From Nocardia pseudobrasiliensis NBRC 108224 (GTDB taxonomy: Bacteria; Actinomycetota; Actinomycetes; Mycobacteriales; Mycobacteriaceae), in contig NZ_BDBS01000040.1 in NCBI RefSeq assembly GCF_001613105.1, positions 59,201 to 123,200 on the forward strand: a stretch of 64,000 nucleotides of DNA, read 5' to 3'. This document shows, piece after piece, positions 1-8,002 of the stretch (the first letter of the stretch is position 1; the number at the start of each line of letters is the position of its first letter). Below the pieces are notes generated by a model. It was not told where the DNA came from. It ran no database searches and saw only the letters and a list, made by a program, of their open reading frames with translations. The position numbers and the translations under genes were made by a program.

Positions 1-666
1 GCGGGCACCCCGACCGGCTACGACAAAGCCACCCTGGCCCGCTACCTGCACACTCTGATCGCCGATCGACTCGGTCTGCGCGATGCCCGCGTGGTGGGCC
101 ACGACTTCGGCGCCGCGGTGGCATTCCAGTACGCCGACCAATTCCCCACCGACACCGCCGCCCTGGCCTACCTGGACCTGCCGCTGCCCGGCCCCGCCAT
201 CGACGCCGCCACCTACCGCCGCCTGAGCTGGCATATCGCCTTCCATTCCCAACCCCGCGTCCCCGAGGCCCTCGTCGGCGACCACGTCCGCGACTATCTG
301 GCCCTGTTCTACCCCCAGGTCTCCTACGGGGGCACCGCCTTCGGCGGCAGCGGCGACCATTCCCCCTTCACCGACGCCGAAATCGACGAATACGCCCGCA
401 CCTACCGCCGCCCCTCGGCCCTCTCCGGCGGCTTCGAGCTCTACCGCGCCCTGGACACCGACGTCCGCGACATCCTCGCCGCTCCCGCGACCCCGGTCCC
501 GGCGCTGCTGCTGACCGCCCAGGGACAACTGGACGCGATCCGCGCGACGGTGGCACCGCGAATGAGCAATATCGTTGCGGCGGCGGATGTCCCGCACGCG
601 GGACATTGGCTCGTGGAGGAGAACCCCGACTTCGTGACCGCGCAGCTGCTGCGGTTTCTGTCGTGA
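1..666 (+). CDS. Alpha/beta hydrolase, epoxide hydrolase-like (5' end missing)
   Basis: The reading frame is open from base 1, so the N-terminus lies outside the window. The visible 221 residues carry the nucleophile elbow GHDFG, with Asp as nucleophile. This is typical of epoxide hydrolase and haloalkane dehalogenase-like members rather than Ser esterases. A C-terminal HAGHW segment supplies the catalytic His. The lid region between them (about residues 60-140) is ordinary for the fold. Substrate cannot be told from sequence. It is probably cytosolic. No gene follows closely, so it seems to end its transcription unit. Confidence 0.85.
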   Translation, partial: AGTPTGYDKATLARYLHTLIADRLGLRDARVVGHDFGAAVAFQYADQFPTDTAALAYLDLPLPGPAIDAATYRRLSWHIAFHSQPRVPEALVGDHVRDYLALFYPQVSYGGTAFGGSGDHSPFTDAEIDEYARTYRRPSALSGGFELYRALDTDVRDILAAPATPVPALLLTAQGQLDAIRATVAPRMSNIVAAADVPHAGHWLVEENPDFVTAQLLRFLS

Positions 667-1399
667 GTGGCGCACGCCGCGGTGGTCCCCGGCGGCACAG
701 GTCATCGCTCGCGCCCGCGGCGGCGGCCGCGCCTGATCCGCCAGCGCGAGGTCGGCATTCACCCGATGGATTCGATCCCGCGCGGCTCCCGGCGAGGTCG
801 GCATTCCTCCGGGTGCGTGGTGATCCGAGATCAATCAGCCCAGGAGAAGGAGTCGACCCGCCACACCGAATCCTTCTTCACCACACCGACTATCACCGCA
901 CGGGCGGGCTGAGCGGGAGCCCCGGGAAACGTCGCGACTGCGCGCATCCGAGGGGCCCTGGCACCTCAGAGATCGAGGTCATATCGGAGTAGTCGATCAC
1001 CGGCCGCGAGCCGTTGAGCCACAGCGACTTCCGAAGCGGGTCGAGTGCCTGTCGGACCGGCCGCTGGTCGAACTCGCCGCGCCGATCAGCCGACAAGCAG
1101 TGATGAACGAGGGCGGGAACCTCGTCGGCGATCGCACCCAGCGGTCCCTGGACCGTGAAGCCAACACCCGCGAGGTCGGCTCACCGGCATTCGCTGATGC
1201 CGGAGCTCGCTGCTGGCCCTGATCGTCGAGGGTGAGCGCGCCGGGCGTCGGCGGGCAGCAACTCAGTCGAAGGCTGTCCCGTGTCCGGTTCGTTGTCGTT
1301 GTCGTTGTCGTTGTCGTGGTTCGGTCGATCGGTGGGGGCGGTCCGGGCGCTCAGCCGGGATTGGTACTGACGTACCAGCGGGCACAGTTTTCGGCGAGG
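667..1399. other. Long gene-poor stretch
   Basis: No reading frame here has convincing codon usage, a start signal or a recognisable domain. A minus-strand frame near 893-1096 gives a 67-residue peptide I do not recognise; it may be the tail of a lost gene. The only clear structure is the hexanucleotide tract at 1291-1314. The stretch leads into the operator-rich region upstream of the gene at 1588. Confidence 0.5.
1291..1314 (+). repeat. Four tandem CGTTGT hexamers
   Basis: Four perfect head-to-tail copies of CGTTGT, followed by a fifth imperfect copy (CGTGGT). The tract is not inside a supported coding region, so a phase-variation role is not indicated. Confidence 0.9.
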
Positions 1400-1568
1400 T
1401 TTCGTAATATTTCGTTTCGTTTGGCGCAACGTAACGAAACGTAATGGTTGGCGAGAGGAAACAGCAGATCCCGGAATGTTGACCGCCGATAAGGTTCACT
1501 TATCGGAGGTCAACGCCGCCGTGCGACTCCGGGTTTCGTTTCGTGTCGTTTCGTTGGAATTGACGAAA
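1400..1568. promoter_or_regulatory. Array of eight TTTCGT/ACGAAA hexamers (operator-like)
   Basis: TTTCGT occurs at 1400, 1410, 1415, 1534, 1539 and 1549, and its complement ACGAAA at 1434 and 1563. The copies pair into inverted repeats: a 13-nt arm at 1409-1421 matches 1433-1445 with two mismatches, and GGTTTCGT at 1532-1539 matches ACGAAACC at 1563-1570. The array flanks the large palindrome at 1478-1514 and runs up to the promoter of the gene at 1588. This layout suggests binding sites for the encoded protein or another regulator; the assignment is inference. Confidence 0.6.
1478..1514. repeat. 37-bp near-perfect palindrome, recombination-site-like
   Basis: The arms 1478-1493 and 1499-1514 are reverse complements except for one position (G1485 against A1507), around the 5-nt centre GTTCA. 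The inner part can be read as CGCCGATAA, a 7-bp spacer, then TTATCGGAG. That is the geometry of a tyrosine-recombinase crossover site. The half CGCCGATAA also occurs in the dif-like site at 20063. It could alternatively be a large operator for the downstream DNA-binding-type gene. Confidence 0.75.
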
Positions 1569-1575
1569 CCAACGC

Positions 1576-1587
1576 TACGATTTCCCG
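1576..1587 (+). promoter_or_regulatory. -10 element for a leaderless start
   Basis: TACGAT at 1576-1581 lies 6 nt before the GTG at 1588. Transcription would therefore begin at or next to the start codon. There is no Shine-Dalgarno sequence. Confidence 0.6.
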
Positions 1588-2688
1588 GTGTCGACCCTCT
1601 GCAACTACCCCGACTGCACGCGGCCCATCACGCGCGGCGGTGGCCCCGGACGGCCCTCGGAATACTGCGATCATCCCGAGCACACGCGCTGGCGAGCGTG
1701 GCGGGAACGGCAGCGACGCCAGCAGGACGATGAGCAGACCCCGGCCGCTAACGTCACTGTGACGCAACAGGGTCCGGTGACCGCGGCGCGGCTGCGCGCC
1801 GATGAGCTGCTCACCCAGTTCACGACGTTGGCCGATCAGCTGGGCGACACCTTGACCGCGGCGGTCGCGCAGATGTCGACCCTGGCCGACCCGTCGGTGG
1901 CCGAGGCGCAGGTGCAGGCCACTCAGGCCGATGCGGCGCGGCGGATCGCCGAGGCGCAGATGGCCGCGGTCACCGCCGAACAGGCGCGCCGCGACGCCGA
2001 ACAGGCGCGGGCGGGCGCGGAATCGGCGGCCGAGGATGCCGCGGCGGCCGCCGAACAGGCCGAGGGGCGCATCGCCGAGGCGGTGGCGGCGCGCGACGAC
2101 GCGCTCGGCGAGGTCGAGCGGGTCACCAAGCGGGCCGCCGATGAGGTGTTCGAGGCCCGCTCCCAGGCCGAGGCCGAGATCCGCGCCATCCGCCGCGACA
2201 CCGCCGACGCCATCGACCGGGCCCGCGAACAGGCCGGCGAGGAGATCGCGCTGGCGCGGCAGAAGGCCGGCGCCGAGGTCGAGCGGGTCAAACGCGAAGC
2301 CGCCCAGCAGATCACCGCCGCCGCGGCCGAACGCGATCTGGCCGTGCAGCGCGCCGCCGACGCCGAACGCGCCATCGAACGCGCCGAGGCCGCGGTCACC
2401 GAACGCGCCCAGGCCCTCACCGACACCCGCGCCGAGCTGGACCGGGTGCGCACCGAACTGGCCCGCACCCACACCGAACTCACCGATGCTCGCCGCACCG
2501 CGGCCGCCGAAATCACCGCGCTGCGCACCGAATTCGCCGCCACCCTGGCCAGCGCCCACCGCGACGCCGCCGACCGCCTGGCCGCCGTCGACGACGCCCG
2601 CGCCCAAACCCTGGTCCGGGCCGAACGCGCCGAACGGTTGCTCGATGAACTGCTGGCCGACTCCCGGCGGGGCGCGACGCCGGCGTGA
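1588..2688 (+). CDS. Zinc-knuckle and long coiled-coil protein, KfrA-like
   Basis: The protein has 366 residues. The first 40 contain CNYPDC and YCDHPEH, a Cys-x4-Cys...Cys-x2-His set that looks like a small zinc-binding module, followed by an Arg-rich stretch (RWRAWRERQRRQ). Residues about 60-355 are almost wholly Ala/Glu/Arg/Gln-rich heptads, a long coiled coil. This head-plus-coil design matches KfrA-type DNA-binding proteins and the accessory coiled-coil proteins found with plasmids and tyrosine-recombinase elements. That comparison is from general knowledge, and no recombinase gene is adjacent. The GTG start is chosen from the -10 element 6 nt upstream. The dense operator array upstream suggests autoregulation. 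Confidence 0.75.
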   Translation: MSTLCNYPDCTRPITRGGGPGRPSEYCDHPEHTRWRAWRERQRRQQDDEQTPAANVTVTQQGPVTAARLRADELLTQFTTLADQLGDTLTAAVAQMSTLADPSVAEAQVQATQADAARRIAEAQMAAVTAEQARRDAEQARAGAESAAEDAAAAAEQAEGRIAEAVAARDDALGEVERVTKRAADEVFEARSQAEAEIRAIRRDTADAIDRAREQAGEEIALARQKAGAEVERVKREAAQQITAAAAERDLAVQRAADAERAIERAEAAVTERAQALTDTRAELDRVRTELARTHTELTDARRTAAAEITALRTEFAATLASAHRDAADRLAAVDDARAQTLVRAERAERLLDELLADSRRGATPA

Positions 2689-3160
2689 GGTGCGTGGCGT
2701 GTGCATGAAGGGTTCGGCGCGCACAGGCGCGATGAGCCCGCGGAGCTTACGGTGGGTCGAGAATTACCTCCCTTGCGACAAACCGATCACCCCGGTGCCC
2801 TCACCGTCGGGTACATGGTCTCTGCGCTAGGTGTACTGACCACCGACGTTGGGGTCGGTCGATGACGGCGCACCGGGCCAGGCGTGGGGGGCGTCCGGAT
2901 CGGCGCGTGTCGCGGCGGGCACCGGTCGGGGCGGCGGGTGGTGCGGTCGGGCAGCCGCACCGCAGCGCGGCCACGGTCGGCAGGGTCGCGGCGGCGGGCA
3001 GCAGACCAGCGGGACGTATGACTGTCACCGGAGAAATCCGGTGCGGCACAGCACCTCCGGCACATCCCCGCGCCGCTCCCGGAATCGGTCCCCGACCCGA
3101 TCCCGGGGGCGGGTTCCGGACAAATTATGGGCAAATGACCAGCTATTGAGGTTGGGGTCA
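2689..3160. other. Intergenic stretch without a supported gene
   Basis: An open frame runs upstream from the DUF308 gene (from 2849), but its translation is low-complexity Gly/Arg/Ser with no domain, so I read it as non-coding. No terminator or RNA gene was recognised. Confidence 0.45.
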
Positions 3161-3172
3161 TATCATTGTGCT
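3161..3172 (+). promoter_or_regulatory. -10 element for a leaderless start
   Basis: TATCAT at 3161-3166 is followed by 6 nt and then the ATG at 3173. No ribosome binding site is present. Confidence 0.55.
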
Positions 3173-3784
3173 ATGCCCCTTCTGCGAGTCACCGGGCGCA
3201 CCGACCTGTTCGCGGGTGATGCCTGGCAGGCGGCGTTCGCCGTCGGATGTGTCTCGGTGGGTCTGGGTGTGGCGATGCTGGTGTGGCCGGACAAGTCGGT
3301 GCGGGTGAGCGAACTGCTGTTCGGCCTGTGCCTGGTGTTGGTGGCGGCCTGGCAGTTCGTGGTCACCTTCCGGGCCCCCATCGGTCGCGGACTGCGGATT
3401 CTGCAGTTGATCACCGCGTTGTTGACGGTGTTGCTGGCGGTGTGGTGTGTGCAGAGCGGGGATTGGGTGTCGTTGTTGGCGTTGTGGGTGGGGATGGGGT
3501 GGGCGATCCACGGCATCGTGCAGGCGATCGTGGCGGTGTGGTCGCCACAGTTGCCCGATACCGGCCGCCAGGAGGCGGTGGGGTTGGGCACGCTGGTGGC
3601 GGGCCTGGCGGTGATCGTGTGGCCGATCGAGACGGTGGCGGCGCTGTCGGTGCTGGTGGGGTTTTTGTCGATGGTGTTGGGCGGGGTGCAGATTCGGACC
3701 GCGGCGCGGATCGGGCGCCCGCTGCCGGTGGGACAGACGGGGTTGGGTGGGTTGTTGCGGTCGCAGCAGCCGTATCGGGGGTGA
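3173..3784 (+). CDS. HdeD/DUF308-family membrane protein
   Basis: The product has 203 residues and about six hydrophobic helices, for example AFAVGCVSVGLGVAMLVW and LITALLTVLLAVWCV. It shows the paired-helix repeat typical of DUF308/HdeD proteins, whose Escherichia coli member contributes to acid resistance. The function in actinobacteria is not established. A short basic tail follows the last helix. The ATG is preferred over upstream starts because hydrophobic, family-like sequence begins here and a -10 element sits 6 nt before it. It stands alone between long non-coding stretches. Confidence 0.8.
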   Translation: MPLLRVTGRTDLFAGDAWQAAFAVGCVSVGLGVAMLVWPDKSVRVSELLFGLCLVLVAAWQFVVTFRAPIGRGLRILQLITALLTVLLAVWCVQSGDWVSLLALWVGMGWAIHGIVQAIVAVWSPQLPDTGRQEAVGLGTLVAGLAVIVWPIETVAALSVLVGFLSMVLGGVQIRTAARIGRPLPVGQTGLGGLLRSQQPYRG

Positions 3785-4263
3785 TCGTTCGCGGTGTCGG
3801 CGGGGAAAGACCGATGCCGCAGAGGCCCGCCCGCGCGGCGGCGGGTGACCGTGTCGGCGGCTGTGGCTGGCTTCCGCGCGCAAGGGGTGGGGGTGGCACC
3901 GACACTGGCTGACGTCCCCCGCGTCACGCGGGCGGGGAAACCTCGTACGGCGTGTGAGCGGTCGCCGTCGCGGGCGCGCGAGGGACGGTGCCCGCCGGGG
4001 ATGCGGGCGGGTGCGGGGGCGGCGCGATGGTGTCGGTCTCGTGCGTCGAGTGCGGCTGCCCGCAGGGGTGTCGGGCGCGGGGGCGGGCGGCGCACGCTGA
4101 CAGCGGTGAGCCGGTGGTGACGGGAGGGGCGATATGGCTACTCGGGCAACGGTTTCGGCGTGTGTGGTGGTCTGTGCGGTGGTGTGTGGGTGCGCGGCGG
4201 GTCGTGTTTGTTCGGTTTGCCGGTTGCTTGGGAGTCGCGGCAGGACGAGAACTCTGGTTACGC
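3785..4263. other. Intergenic stretch without a supported gene
   Basis: About 480 bp with no frame showing a family signature. Several frames are open by GC bias only. The far end holds the MerR-type promoter of the next gene. Confidence 0.45.
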
Positions 4264-4301
4264 TTGCACCTGACGTGGTGTGAGGTCCTACGGTCGGATC
4301 T
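4264..4301 (+). promoter_or_regulatory. MerR-type promoter with operator in a 19-bp spacer
   Basis: A -35 TTGCAC (4264-4269) and a -10 TACGGT (4289-4294) are separated by exactly 19 bp, the overlong spacer typical of MerR-activated promoters. An imperfect dyad, ACCT...AGGT, spans 4268-4286 inside the spacer. Seven nt separate the -10 from the GTG at 4302, so the mRNA is probably leaderless and the gene autoregulated. Confidence 0.75.
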
Positions 4302-5123
4302 GTGACCAAGTCGAGTGAAGGTGACGCGCACGACGCGCCCGGTGTGGCTGTGAAGGTCGGTGAGTTGGCGGCCGCGACCGGACTGTCGGTGCGTAGCCTG
4401 CACTACTACGACGAGATCGGACTGTTGTCACCGTCGTGGCGGACAAGTGCCGGGCACCGGTTGTACTCCGCGCGGGACGTGGAACGTCTCTACCGTATCG
4501 GTCTGTTGCGACAGCTCGGGCTGCGGTTGGACGAGGTCGCCGCCGCCCTGACCGACCCCGACTGGGATCTGCTCACCGCCATCCACCAACACATCACCCG
4601 GCTCGACCAGAGCCTTGGGATGGAACATCGGCTACGCAACCGGTTGGCCGCGATGATCGACACCCTCGCTCGACATGGTGAACCCGACATCCACGAACTG
4701 CTCGACACCTTGGAGGACATGGCGATGCTCAACACCAACGTACGACGTCGTATCCCGACCCTGGTCTATCGCGATATCGCTGCGGCCCACGCGTTTCTCA
4801 CCACCGTGTTCGGTTTCGAACCAGGCCGTATCGAACGGGCACCCGACGACACCGTCTACCACGCCGAGGTCACCGCAGGCGACGGAGTCATCTGGTTGCA
4901 CCAGGTTTCCGAGCGGTTCGGCCTGCAGTCGCCCCAAACCTTGGGTGCCTGCACCGAGGGAATGTCGATCATCGTCGACGACGTCGACGCCCACTATCAG
5001 CACACCGAACAGCAGGGCGCGGATATCGTCTACCCGCCGACCGACCAACCCTACGGATACCGCGAGTACAGTGCCCGCGACCTGGAACAGCGACTCTGGT
5101 CGTTCATGTCGCCGCTAGCCTGA
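4302..5123 (+). CDS. MerR-family regulator fused to a glyoxalase/VOC domain
   Basis: A 273-residue protein. Residues about 15-85 are a MerR winged helix: VKVGELAAATGLSVRSLHYY, then DEIGLL and HRLYSARDVERL. A dimerisation helix follows (about 90-145). From about 150 to the end is a single VOC/glyoxalase-like module (RRRIPTLVYRDIAAAHAFL, FGFEPGR, GMSIIVDDVDAHY, QPYGYREYSARDLEQRLW). MerR proteins with small-molecule-binding C-terminal domains activate drug or stress genes, so the VOC part is probably the ligand sensor, but an enzyme activity cannot be excluded. The promoter immediately upstream has the spacing and dyad expected for self-regulation. No obvious target gene is in the same orientation nearby except the GNAT at 5434. 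Confidence 0.9.
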   Translation: MTKSSEGDAHDAPGVAVKVGELAAATGLSVRSLHYYDEIGLLSPSWRTSAGHRLYSARDVERLYRIGLLRQLGLRLDEVAAALTDPDWDLLTAIHQHITRLDQSLGMEHRLRNRLAAMIDTLARHGEPDIHELLDTLEDMAMLNTNVRRRIPTLVYRDIAAAHAFLTTVFGFEPGRIERAPDDTVYHAEVTAGDGVIWLHQVSERFGLQSPQTLGACTEGMSIIVDDVDAHYQHTEQQGADIVYPPTDQPYGYREYSARDLEQRLWSFMSPLA

Positions 5124-5433
5124 CGCCCTGGGGGTAAGACAGTGTCGGGCGAGAACAGCTGCGACACAGCTGATCTGCACTGGCCACTCGCCCGATCAGC
5201 GGCTTGGTGCGGAGGTAGCCGGGGCCATCGACGCTCCCCAGCGATACCCGACATTCGGCATGTGCGTGCATTCTCGAACGCGCTCGACGGTATAGAGCGC
5301 TTGCGGCGACAGACGAAAACCGTTCGCCTGGAACAAACGCAGATGCATACGGTCGCCGGATGGGATCGGTCCGCATGAGGATGGGTGACTACACAGTGGA
5401 GCAGAGCCGGGCATGGCGATGTGAGGCGAGCGC
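5124..5433. other. Intergenic stretch without a supported gene
   Basis: About 310 bp. Both strands have open frames that look like GC artefacts, and none has a domain. Nothing firm is seen. Confidence 0.4.
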
Positions 5434-5907
5434 GTGATCGAAGCACAGGTTTTGCTGCCCGACGACTGGCGGTTGTGGCGTCGGTTGCGCCAGGAAGCGC
5501 TCGGTGAGTCCGCGGCAGCGTTCGGCTCGACACTGGCGCATTGGACTGGGGCGGGCGACACGGAAGAACGTTGGCGCGCACGTCTTTCCGATGTTGCTCT
5601 GAATGTGGTTTTCCGTTTGCGCGGTGCACCCGCAGGCATGATTTCCGCTTATGTCCGTGATGATGCGGTTGAACTCATCTCGTTGTGGGTCGCCCCGTTC
5701 GCTCGTGGACGTGGTGTCGGCGACGCAGCCATACAATCCGTTGTGAGCTGGGCGAACCCGCTCGCGGTCGTGCTGTCGGTCAAGGCCGACAACAAGTCGG
5801 CCATACGGCTGTACCGACGCCACGGATTCGTCGACGCCGGCCGATCACCCGACGACCCCACCGAGCGACGGATGTACCTACACACCGACGCCGAACAGGC
5901 GCTTTGA
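5434..5907 (+). CDS. GNAT-family N-acetyltransferase
   Basis: The product has 157 residues, the normal length for a single GNAT domain. The acetyl-CoA-binding motif A is visible as LWVAPFARGRGVGDA, where RGRGVG is the Q/R-x-x-G-x-G loop. Motif B follows with SVKADNKSAIRLYRRHGF. The substrate is unknown. The GTG start is preceded by a purine-rich GAGGCGAG. It may be co-regulated with the MerR-VOC gene 310 bp upstream, but the gap is long. Confidence 0.88.
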   Translation: MIEAQVLLPDDWRLWRRLRQEALGESAAAFGSTLAHWTGAGDTEERWRARLSDVALNVVFRLRGAPAGMISAYVRDDAVELISLWVAPFARGRGVGDAAIQSVVSWANPLAVVLSVKADNKSAIRLYRRHGFVDAGRSPDDPTERRMYLHTDAEQAL

Positions 5908-6013
5908 TTCGGCCTGGCCACACGGGATGTGGTCTCCGAAATCCGCACGTCGGCATTATGGTGCGTCCGCGAGATCGATCTGTGGGTCACTTTTGGGTCG
6001 GACCATAGGGGTC

Positions 6014-6021
6014 ACGGATCG
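6014..6021 (+). repeat. Target-site duplication, left copy
   Basis: ACGGATCG directly abuts the left inverted repeat. The same 8 bases occur at 7411-7418 outside the right inverted repeat. Eight bp is the usual duplication length for ISL3-family insertions. Confidence 0.92.
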
Positions 6022-6079
6022 GGATCTGGCACAGATTGCGTGATTGTCCCAATCGGGATGTGGACGGGCGCTTGATGAT
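6022..6079 (+). repeat. Left terminal inverted repeat of the ISL3 element
   Basis: The first 25 bases are identical to the reverse complement of the right end. The rest, up to the shared GGGCGCTTGATGAT, is about 80% identical. Confidence 0.92.
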
Positions 6080-6108
6080 TCATCGTTCCGCACCGGTAGG
6101 TGCGTGTG

Positions 6109-6519
6109 CTACTCGATGGGCAGGCTCGACCAGTGGCTTTCGATCGCCTCGTCACGTCGTTCGATCCACTGTGCCCACCATCGCCTGCGCCGCTCGGGGA
6201 ATTGCTCGTGGTCGTAGTTCGGCTCCCGGATCGTGCCACCGGAGCGTTCCAACAGCATCCATGCGGTCAGGATGTATCCGGGCATGAGGTTGTGCCAGAA
6301 CCAGCTTCCGGTCCTGTAGTCGCGATCGAGAATCGTGTTGACGAAGGTTTCGAATGCCGCGACGTCGATGTCGCACTCGTCGTTGATCATTCCGCTGAGT
6401 CCGCTGGGCACCCCCAGTTGATCGGCCAGGAGCTCTGCCATGGTGGCGAACAATGGCCCGTCGAGGACGCCGGGCGAGTTCCAGACCATCTTGTCGCCGG
6501 CATTGAAGTATTGGCTCAT
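6109..6519 (-). CDS. Passenger hypothetical protein inside the ISL3 element
   Basis: The predicted product has 136 residues, is acidic and is Trp-rich (TGSWFWHNLMPGYILTAW, RRRRWWAQWIERRDEAIES). I do not recognise a family. It begins with an ATG and lies 79 nt downstream of the transposase stop, on the same strand and inside the terminal repeats, so it travels with the element. Codon use is less extreme in GC than in neighbouring genes, consistent with an imported segment. It has no signal peptide or membrane helix. A functional cargo and a chance ORF both remain possible, though the composition favours a real protein. Confidence 0.65.
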   Translation of the reverse strand: MSQYFNAGDKMVWNSPGVLDGPLFATMAELLADQLGVPSGLSGMINDECDIDVAAFETFVNTILDRDYRTGSWFWHNLMPGYILTAWMLLERSGGTIREPNYDHEQFPERRRRWWAQWIERRDEAIESHWSSLPIE

Positions 6520-6598
6520 GCAGGGATTGTGAAGCGACTCGTCCCAGCCGGTCGAACCATCGTCCGTGACCTGCGTGATTCGGCCTTGTTGGGGTTGT

Positions 6599-7318
6599 TC
6601 AGTCGCTCAGCAGGATTCGTTTGCGGAGCAGGTCAGGTTTGGCGCGGCCGAACATTTGGCGTTTGATCATCTTGATCCGGTTGACGTGGCCTTCGACCGC
6701 ACCGCTGTTCCAGGGCAGCGTGAGCCCGGCGGTGACGGCGTCGTGGTCGCGGCGCAGGCCGCGGACGAACGAGTGCAGGGCGGGCAGGTCGTCGGTTTCG
6801 ACTGCGGTCATCCATTTCTCCATTTCACGGCCGCGGAGTTCGGTCATGATCGTGGCGAAGCCGCGGATGTGGCCGACCAGTGCGGTCAGTTCCGGACTCA
6901 TGTCCAGGATGGCTTCTAGCCGCTGCCGGTGTTCCGGATCGAGTCGTGCGGGGTCGCTCATGATCCAGCCGGCGACACGGCGGACCGAGGGTGGCTTGCG
7001 CAGGTGTTGCAAGATCTTCGTGCGTCGGGCATGCCGCGCTGCGAGCTGCGGTATCTGCTCGGCGAAAGTCCCTCTGCCGCAGTCGGAGTTGTCGCAGAAC
7101 AACCGGCGCACCCGCAACCGGATCAGCACCTCCCGGCCGGTGATCGCCGTGTCGGACAACCGCCGCTGGTAGCGGCTGTGGACTCGACGAGACGATAGCC
7201 CGCAGCCCGGGCAGACGGCCGGCTCGTCACGAGTGCTCACGTCCAGCCGCATCCGCAAACTTGCCGAATCCACCCCGTCGATCCGCAGCCCGTCCAGATG
7301 TGGGAACAGCACCGCCAC
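6599..7318 (-). pseudogene. ISL3-family transposase with central deletion
   Basis: The 239-residue frame starts with the ISL3 zinc-binding head (CPGC...RRLFCDNSDC) and the segment RHARRTKIL, then jumps straight to C-terminal ISL3 sequence (FVRGLRRDHDAVTAGLTLPW, SGAVEGHVNRIKMIKRQMFG). Full-length ISL3 transposases are about 400-550 residues. The missing block contains the first catalytic acidic residues of the DDE core, so this protein should be inactive. The reading frame stays open across the join, which shows an in-frame deletion rather than decay by frameshift. The terminal repeats and target duplication around it are intact. Confidence 0.9.
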
Positions 7319-7351
7319 CGGTCCAAGATCAGAACACCGGCAACATGATCG

Positions 7352-7410
7352 ATCATCAAGCGCCCGTTCGCATTCCGAGCCGGGTCAATCACGCAATCTG
7401 TGCCAGATCC
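7352..7410 (-). repeat. Right terminal inverted repeat of the ISL3 element
   Basis: Reverse complement of the left repeat, ending with CCAGATCC at 7410, next to the duplicated ACGGATCG. Confidence 0.92.
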
Positions 7411-7418
7411 ACGGATCG
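7411..7418 (+). repeat. Target-site duplication, right copy
   Basis: An exact copy of ACGGATCG at 6014-6021, directly outside the right inverted repeat. Confidence 0.92.
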
Positions 7419-8002
7419 GTCGGACTTGACACGGGTGTCCGACCTACACGACCCCGCCGGATGACACCGAGGTGCACACGGTGCCGGTCGATATTGACAC
7501 CTGTGCATTGCAGGTGCACCCGGTGAGCGCGGCGCTGCGCGGGCGGCCGGGGTGTGCACCGTGGCGTCGTTGTTCAAGCCGAAACCGGCCCCACCTCATC
7601 GACTACACCGCGATGCAGCGCATCTGGGTACAACACGGCGCGACACCGTAACCCACCGCGGTCGCCGTCACGAGCCGGAAGCGGGTGCGGCGGGCCGTTT
7701 TCGACCGACGCGTTCTCAGGCGCGCTCGAGCAGCGGCATACGCCCACTGGCGTCCTCCCGTGCCCGAGCCGGCCAGACCGCGTGTTCGCTGCGGTATGAG
7801 GGGCGGACCGGCCCCGAGGCGATGACGCAGACCGAGGTGTGCGGCCACAGCGACAGGCGACGTGGGCGACGATCCGGTCCGCACGCACCGACGGCGGTGG
7901 CGATTGGATCGCACACGCGCTGCGACCGCTGTGTCGCGCCGGTGGGGCGCTGGTGGCGGGCTAGGGTCGGGGCGTCAGCGCGGGCGCGGCGAAGGGACGT
8001 CG
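7419..8002. other. Gene-poor stretch between the IS element and the oxidase gene
   Basis: About 580 bp. Open frames on both strands lack any recognisable family. A short plus-strand piece near 7590-7650 ends in a stop and could be the tail of a decayed gene, but I cannot name it. A purine-rich GAAGGGA just before 8003 is the ribosome binding site of the next gene. Confidence 0.4.

Larger units (their letters stand above)
6022..7410 (-). mobile_element. ISL3-derived insertion element, 1389 bp, with passenger ORF
   Basis: The ends are inverted repeats: 6022-6079 and 7352-7410 match over 58/59 bp, with the outer 25 bp identical (both begin GGATCTGGCACAGATTGCG) and the inner part diverged with a 1-nt gap. 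Exact 8-bp duplications flank it at 6014-6021 and 7411-7418. Inside are an ISL3 transposase gene that lacks its central catalytic part and a 136-aa ORF downstream of it on the same strand. The intact ends suggest it could still be moved by a transposase supplied in trans. That is inference. Confidence 0.93.

Noticed and set aside
1291..1314. CRISPR array or phase-variable tract
   Set aside because: Plain hexamer repeats without spacers and not inside a supported gene.
2849..3172. N-terminal extension of the DUF308 gene
   Set aside because: Low-complexity Gly/Arg/Ser without family likeness; a -10 element lies 6 nt before the ATG at 3173.
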